64,000 nt of DNA, from positions 1,798,001-1,862,000 of the forward strand of contig NZ_BNJI01000002.1 of NCBI RefSeq assembly GCF_016587415.1, given 5' to 3'. The DNA is from Ktedonobacter sp. SOSP1-85 (lineage in GTDB: Bacteria > Chloroflexota > Ktedonobacteria > Ktedonobacterales > Ktedonobacteraceae). Below the pieces are notes generated by a model that was not told the origin of the DNA, ran no database searches, and saw only the letters and a program-made list of their open reading frames with translations. Made by a program: the position numbers and the translations under genes. Positions 60,172 through 64,000 of the stretch are shown here, one piece after another; the first letter of the stretch is position 1, and each line of letters opens with the position of its first letter.

Positions 60172-62940
60172 CTATTCTCCCGAGGTGGGGCCATTGTAGT
60201 TGCTCGCGACCTGCACATCATCGAAGTAGAGCGTCGTCTGGGCGTTGCTATACATCATAATGCGCTGGAAGGGATTGCCTGTAGAGAGATTCTGGTCAAT
60301 GCTACCCTGAGAAGCTCCATTTAACCAGACCTGGGCGTGCCCCGCCTGGTCCTGGAAGTCCTGGATCTCCAGGCTATACCAGGTGTTGGCATTGACCGAG
60401 TTATTGGGCGTCGAGATGCTATAGACCTGATTCGATGCCCCCCAGAAGTAGATGTCAAAGGCGTGCGTGACATTGTCGTAGTCAACCTCCCAGATTGAGC
60501 CATTATTCTGGTTACGCCCAATCGCCACAATACTGCCGTAGGTGGTACTCGCCAGGCGCACATAGAAGCGCGTATAGGTATGTGCCTGCGCCGAGGAGAG
60601 CGGCGCATACAGGTAGGCATACTGATTACTGCCATTGGTAATGGCCGCGGCCTTCGTTCCACTATGGACCTGGCTCGACTCAACCGTTATGCTTCCCGAA
60701 CCATCGCTATTGGGTAGCGACCACTTACTCGTGTTACCACCCTCAAAACCATCGCTAAAGTAGATCGTGGAGTTGACGCCCGTCCCGGTCAGGGCAATCG
60801 CGTAAGGGCTTCCCGCCGCGCTATCATTCACGGTCAGGGTCGCGCTCCGACTCCCCAGTCCGGCCGGTGTAAAGGTGACATTGATCGTACAGGAGGCATT
60901 GGGGGCCAGTGTACTGGAACTGGCGGGACAACTGTTGTTCTGAGTATAATCGCTAGCATTTGTGCCACTGATGCCAATGCTATTGATCGTCAGGGCAGCG
61001 GTCCCGTTATTGGTCAGGGTAATCTGTTTCGCCCCGCTGGCAATGCTAAGGTTCTGCGTTCCAAAGTCCAGGCTCGTGGGGCTCAGGCTACTCCCTGGCG
61101 CAGGCACAACGCCAGCTCCCGTCAGCGCGGCTGTGTGCGGGCTCCCACTGGCATCGTCATTGATGGTCAGCGTCGCGCTACTATTCCCCTGCACGCTCGG
61201 CTGATAGGTGACGCTAATGGTACAGGAGGAGTGGGCCGCCAGCGTACTCGGGCTTATCGGACAGGTATTGCTCTGGCTGAAGTCGCTCGCGCTACCACCC
61301 GTAATGCCTATGCTACTGATCGTCAAGGCGCTGCTGCCATTGTTGATCAGCGTCAGACTCTGTGGGTTACTGGCGGTATTGACGTTCTGGTTGCCAAAAT
61401 TGATGCTACCAGGATTCAGGCTCACTCCCGGAGGGGCGGCACTAATGAAGTTATTAAGCAGGTTAGCAGTCATCTGCTGAATGCCCGCGTTTGCGTAGGT
61501 ATTGCCCTGTGAATTATCCAGGCCCAGGCTCCATTGGATGGTACCCGAGGCAAAGACGCGTGCCCCGCTGGGAGCCGTGTAGATCGTCGTGTCGGCGTGC
61601 GAATTACCCGTACCACAGCAGGCATTTACCGGCGAGGAGCCCAGCACGATTAAGCCTGGTGGGGTTGCGCCGTTATCAAACACCCTGTCATACTCGTAGC
61701 CAATGATACCTGGAACCTTGCTACCATCAGTAAAGCCCGTGCCGGCATAGATCCAGTGCGAGGTATTCTTAGCCACAAAGGTATAATCCTGGTATACCTG
61801 CTGCTCATACATAACGCCTGCCATACCGTTCTCCGGGCGGTTAATATGCGGATCGCGCCAGAGATCGGTGAGCACAGAGTTATCCACATTAAACATGGGA
61901 TCGGGTCCCGGCGGCGTGTTAAATTGGGCAAAGTCTTTATACCCCACCTCGATCCGATTGGCGACGCCTTTGCTATCGGACTCCAGGCGAATCTGCCAGT
62001 AGGAGGTATTCGCGCCAAAGAAGCCAACATTCACGCCCGCCTTGATGGCATTCTCGACGTTGTCGCGCATCGACTTGGTCCAGTACTCATCATGCCCAAC
62101 CGAGAGGAAGGCCTTGTGATTGGTCAGAGGGTTGGTATTAGCAGCGGTATCGATATCCGTGGTATAGGTCAGGTCATAGCCACGCGACTCCGCCCAGCGT
62201 ACGAACTTATACTCCCAGAAGAAGTAGTGGCCCGCGCCATTGCTATCGCCAGGACGGAAGGGACGGTTAAATGAAACCTTCGAGGCATGTGCTCCACTAA
62301 AGATCGATTTATTGGTCTCATTATTATAGAGTCCAGTCCCACCCCAGGTATTATACGCCTGGTAGGTCGTTACGCTCGTCTGGAAGACGATATCCTCGTG
62401 CCCGCCATCGTCACGCACCACAAAGAATATGAAGCTTGACTTATTCGTCGAAGTGGTCAGCTTTGCCAGGTAGACCCCCGTCACCCAGTCAGAGGGAATA
62501 TTCAACGTGGTCGTCTTTGTCCAGTTACAATCAATCAGGCCAGTTTTGGGATCAGGATTAGGCATTGGCTGATGCACGCCGGTAAAACTGCCCAGCGAAG
62601 TCACCTTGCGCGCGCCTATTCCCCCATACCAACCCGTGCGAAAGACATCAATGCTAAAGCTGGGCGCGGTCGTTGTAACATACAAGTCTAACGAGTCACC
62701 ATGGTTAACACTAATTTTCGAGCCATAGCCAGAAATCAGATCATACTGCAAATCAGAGGCAAAATCATTCCAGCCATCGGTTCCCGGTTTACTATTCTCG
62801 ATCTGGATCGCGTTCTGTGTCGCATGCCTTGCCCCAACTACCAGTCTTGCGGTCACGTAGATGACTGGTAGCGCGGCCACTATCAAGAGACATACAAGAA
62901 TGATACGCATTGGGCGCCATCGAGACATCAACTTTCTCAT
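60172..62940 (-). CDS. large secreted protein: DMFase-like domain, two ASH domains, lectin-like C-terminus
   Basis: This is a 922-residue protein; ATG 62940 follows GGGAGCAGGGTG. A signal anchor (RIILVCLLIVAALPVIYVTA) comes first. The N-terminal half has VDVFRTGWYGGIGARKVTSL-like and KAFLSVGHDEYWTKSMRDNV, features of the N,N-dimethylformamidase large-subunit C-terminal domain. Two choice-of-anchor/ASH repeats follow (SINFGNQNVNTASNPQSLTL, SLDFGTQNLSIASGAKQITL). The last 180 residues look like a concanavalin-type lectin or LamG sandwich (FSDGFEGGNTSKWS, YSLEIQDFQDQAGHAQVWLN). It is probably cell-surface or exported; enzymatic activity is unproven. Confidence 0.82.
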   Translation of the reverse strand: MRKLMSRWRPMRIILVCLLIVAALPVIYVTARLVVGARHATQNAIQIENSKPGTDGWNDFASDLQYDLISGYGSKISVNHGDSLDLYVTTTAPSFSIDVFRTGWYGGIGARKVTSLGSFTGVHQPMPNPDPKTGLIDCNWTKTTTLNIPSDWVTGVYLAKLTTSTNKSSFIFFVVRDDGGHEDIVFQTSVTTYQAYNTWGGTGLYNNETNKSIFSGAHASKVSFNRPFRPGDSNGAGHYFFWEYKFVRWAESRGYDLTYTTDIDTAANTNPLTNHKAFLSVGHDEYWTKSMRDNVENAIKAGVNVGFFGANTSYWQIRLESDSKGVANRIEVGYKDFAQFNTPPGPDPMFNVDNSVLTDLWRDPHINRPENGMAGVMYEQQVYQDYTFVAKNTSHWIYAGTGFTDGSKVPGIIGYEYDRVFDNGATPPGLIVLGSSPVNACCGTGNSHADTTIYTAPSGARVFASGTIQWSLGLDNSQGNTYANAGIQQMTANLLNNFISAAPPGVSLNPGSINFGNQNVNTASNPQSLTLINNGSSALTISSIGITGGSASDFSQSNTCPISPSTLAAHSSCTISVTYQPSVQGNSSATLTINDDASGSPHTAALTGAGVVPAPGSSLSPTSLDFGTQNLSIASGAKQITLTNNGTAALTINSIGISGTNASDYTQNNSCPASSSTLAPNASCTINVTFTPAGLGSRSATLTVNDSAAGSPYAIALTGTGVNSTIYFSDGFEGGNTSKWSLPNSDGSGSITVESSQVHSGTKAAAITNGSNQYAYLYAPLSSAQAHTYTRFYVRLASTTYGSIVAIGRNQNNGSIWEVDYDNVTHAFDIYFWGASNQVYSISTPNNSVNANTWYSLEIQDFQDQAGHAQVWLNGASQGSIDQNLSTGNPFQRIMMYSNAQTTLYFDDVQVASNYNGPTSGE

Positions 62941-63216
62941 CACCCTGCTCCCAATTTCTCTCAAGCCACGCTCGAGATAAAATTCTTCTGCCACAAAATG
63001 GACGTGTGGGCAATAAATCAACCCACTTCAACCCACTTACAACTCTAGCGATTACATGTGTTTACCTTGTAGCGGAAATGATGGTGAATCGGTGGAGACG
63101 GGCAACAAAAAATGGATATCAAGTATATACATTCTCAGTCAAAAAGCTTCTGACCGACGCTGTAAAGCTCCTACATCACACTAGCAATAAAGCCACCGCT
63201 ATCACTAAAAGTATAA

Positions 63217-63632
63217 TTGACAAAAGCTCACATTTTAACGCTTCCTATGCAAAGGTTGCTGGGCAGGCGCTGGCTCATTGGTTTAAATATTATTGGGAAC
63301 GCGGTCATGTTTGGTGTCCCCTCCCTCAGCAACAATCCCTGGCTTGTCGGCGCGGCAGGCCTCCTTGGTAGCATCGGCGGCCCCATGTGGACTATCGCCG
63401 CACACTCCCTGCTTGGGCGTAAGGTACCATCGTCACTCTTAGGCCGTGTCAGTGCCGCCTATAGTTTTCTGGGCAATGGCATCGCCGCCAGCGGCCCCTT
63501 GCTAGGTGGCCTCCTGGCCAAGCGCTTGGCCTACAAACTGCCTTCGCACTCAGCGCCGCCTGCACCCTTCTCATGCTCGTCCCTTTCTTCCTCTTTATCA
63601 CAGAGAAGACCATGACTTTCGGCACAGCATGA
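63217..63632 (+). pseudogene. MFS transporter C-terminal relic
   Basis: Residues like LIGLNIIGNAVMFGVPSLSN, GRKVPSSLLGRVSAAYSFLG and IAASGPLLGGLLAKR are the last helices of an MFS exporter (the GRVSxxyxFL motif). A one-base shift near 63528 moves the end into another frame, where LQTAFALSAACTLLMLVPFF and TEKTM follow. The first two thirds of the gene are missing upstream. Non-functional. Confidence 0.78.
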
Positions 63633-63726
63633 AATGTGTCTTTCCATCCTTCCTCACGGCGTACGATTGAGGCTATACTTCTCTCGATCCCTGCAACTGA
63701 GTAGATAAATATAAGGAGAACAATCC

Positions 63727-64000
63727 ATGGCATCCACGATCTCGCACAAACAAGTAGCTGCACGCAAGCTTCTCTGGGTTGGTCCACTGACGCTTATCGT
63801 CGCGGCCCTTGTGAATAGCCTTATCCGTACATTAGCCGTCGCCTTCCTCGGAGTTCCCGAGAGCTTTGCAAGCTTACAGTTACCCTCAGTCATAGGTAGC
63901 ACGATTTTCTTTGTGCTGCTGGCTCTGCTGGCCTTTGTGCTGGTCAGTCGCTTTGCGCGGCGGCCCATTCAGCTCTACCGCGTTCTGGCGCTTATCGCCC
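63727..64000 (+). CDS. DUF6069-type four-helix membrane protein, 3' end outside window
   Basis: ATG 63727 follows AAGGAG. The visible 91 codons show WVGPLTLIVAALVNSLIRTL as the first helix, a loop with LGVPESFASLQLPSVIGST, and the second helix FVLLALLAFVLVSRFARRP. This matches small four-helix proteins of the DUF6069 family, of unknown function. The end is cut by the window. Confidence 0.6.
   Translation, partial: MASTISHKQVAARKLLWVGPLTLIVAALVNSLIRTLAVAFLGVPESFASLQLPSVIGSTIFFVLLALLAFVLVSRFARRPIQLYRVLALIA

Noticed and set aside
1..64000. tRNA, rRNA, CRISPR array, riboswitch
   Set aside because: I scanned for T-loop motifs, rRNA-like stretches and regularly spaced repeats by eye and saw none. 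A tool-based scan (tRNAscan, Infernal) would be needed to exclude them.

Overview
The window looks like a piece of a large, mobile-element-rich chromosome of a Ktedonobacteria-type bacterium (Chloroflexota). This is an inference, not a database result. It rests on two very large XRE-HTH/NB-ARC/TPR proteins, an F420-type oxidoreductase, protealysin-like M4 peptidases, an RNA-binding RRM protein, a CtaA heme A synthase, and abundant IS630, IS701 and IS6 debris. No rRNA, tRNA or CRISPR array was recognised.

Layout. (1) 1-2.4 kb: 3'-truncated end of a minus-strand STAND (NB-ARC/TPR) regulator. (2) 2.5-31 kb is accessory DNA: small oxidoreductases, TetR, MarR and ECF regulators, SDR enzymes, a sensor kinase/response regulator pair, and many broken genes (ABC ATPase, LuxR, folE, LysR, serine recombinase, several transposases). 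Three IS630 elements and one IS701 element have recognisable ends. A partly palindromic 20-base repeat (consensus CCCACGGGWTGCGCAACGAG) occurs seven times in this half only, repeatedly next to gene breakpoints. (3) 31-43 kb is quieter: a VOC dioxygenase, an MFS transporter, two tandem membrane proteins that look like M48 peptidases without the zinc site, a Cro/C1-HTH plus LacI-type sensor regulator with four phased direct repeats in front of it, a secreted protein, and a SorC regulator-trpB-trpA operon. (4) 43-64 kb: ctaA, an APH-type kinase, a LysE/ArgO exporter, two M4 peptidases, an emfourin-type inhibitor overlapping the second one, an AidB-like acyl-CoA dehydrogenase, a second complete STAND/TPR regulator, a large iron-sulfur flavoprotein, a SWIM protein, a large secreted DMFase-like protein, an MFS relic and the start of a DUF6069 gene.

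How the genes work together. Several local circuits can be read from the DNA. A TetR gene and a divergent SDR are separated by two GATACG-N3-CGTAT operators. A MarR gene has a doubled GACAG-N4-CTGTC operator inside a 17-bp inverted repeat. An ECF41-type sigma factor has a matching promoter (TGTCACA-N16-CGTC) in front of itself and a near-identical one facing the divergent monooxygenase-like gene. The second M4 peptidase and its inhibitor overlap and are probably translationally coupled. Genes in the right half are separated by unusually long perfect hairpins (19-35 bp stems) that probably act as bidirectional terminators.
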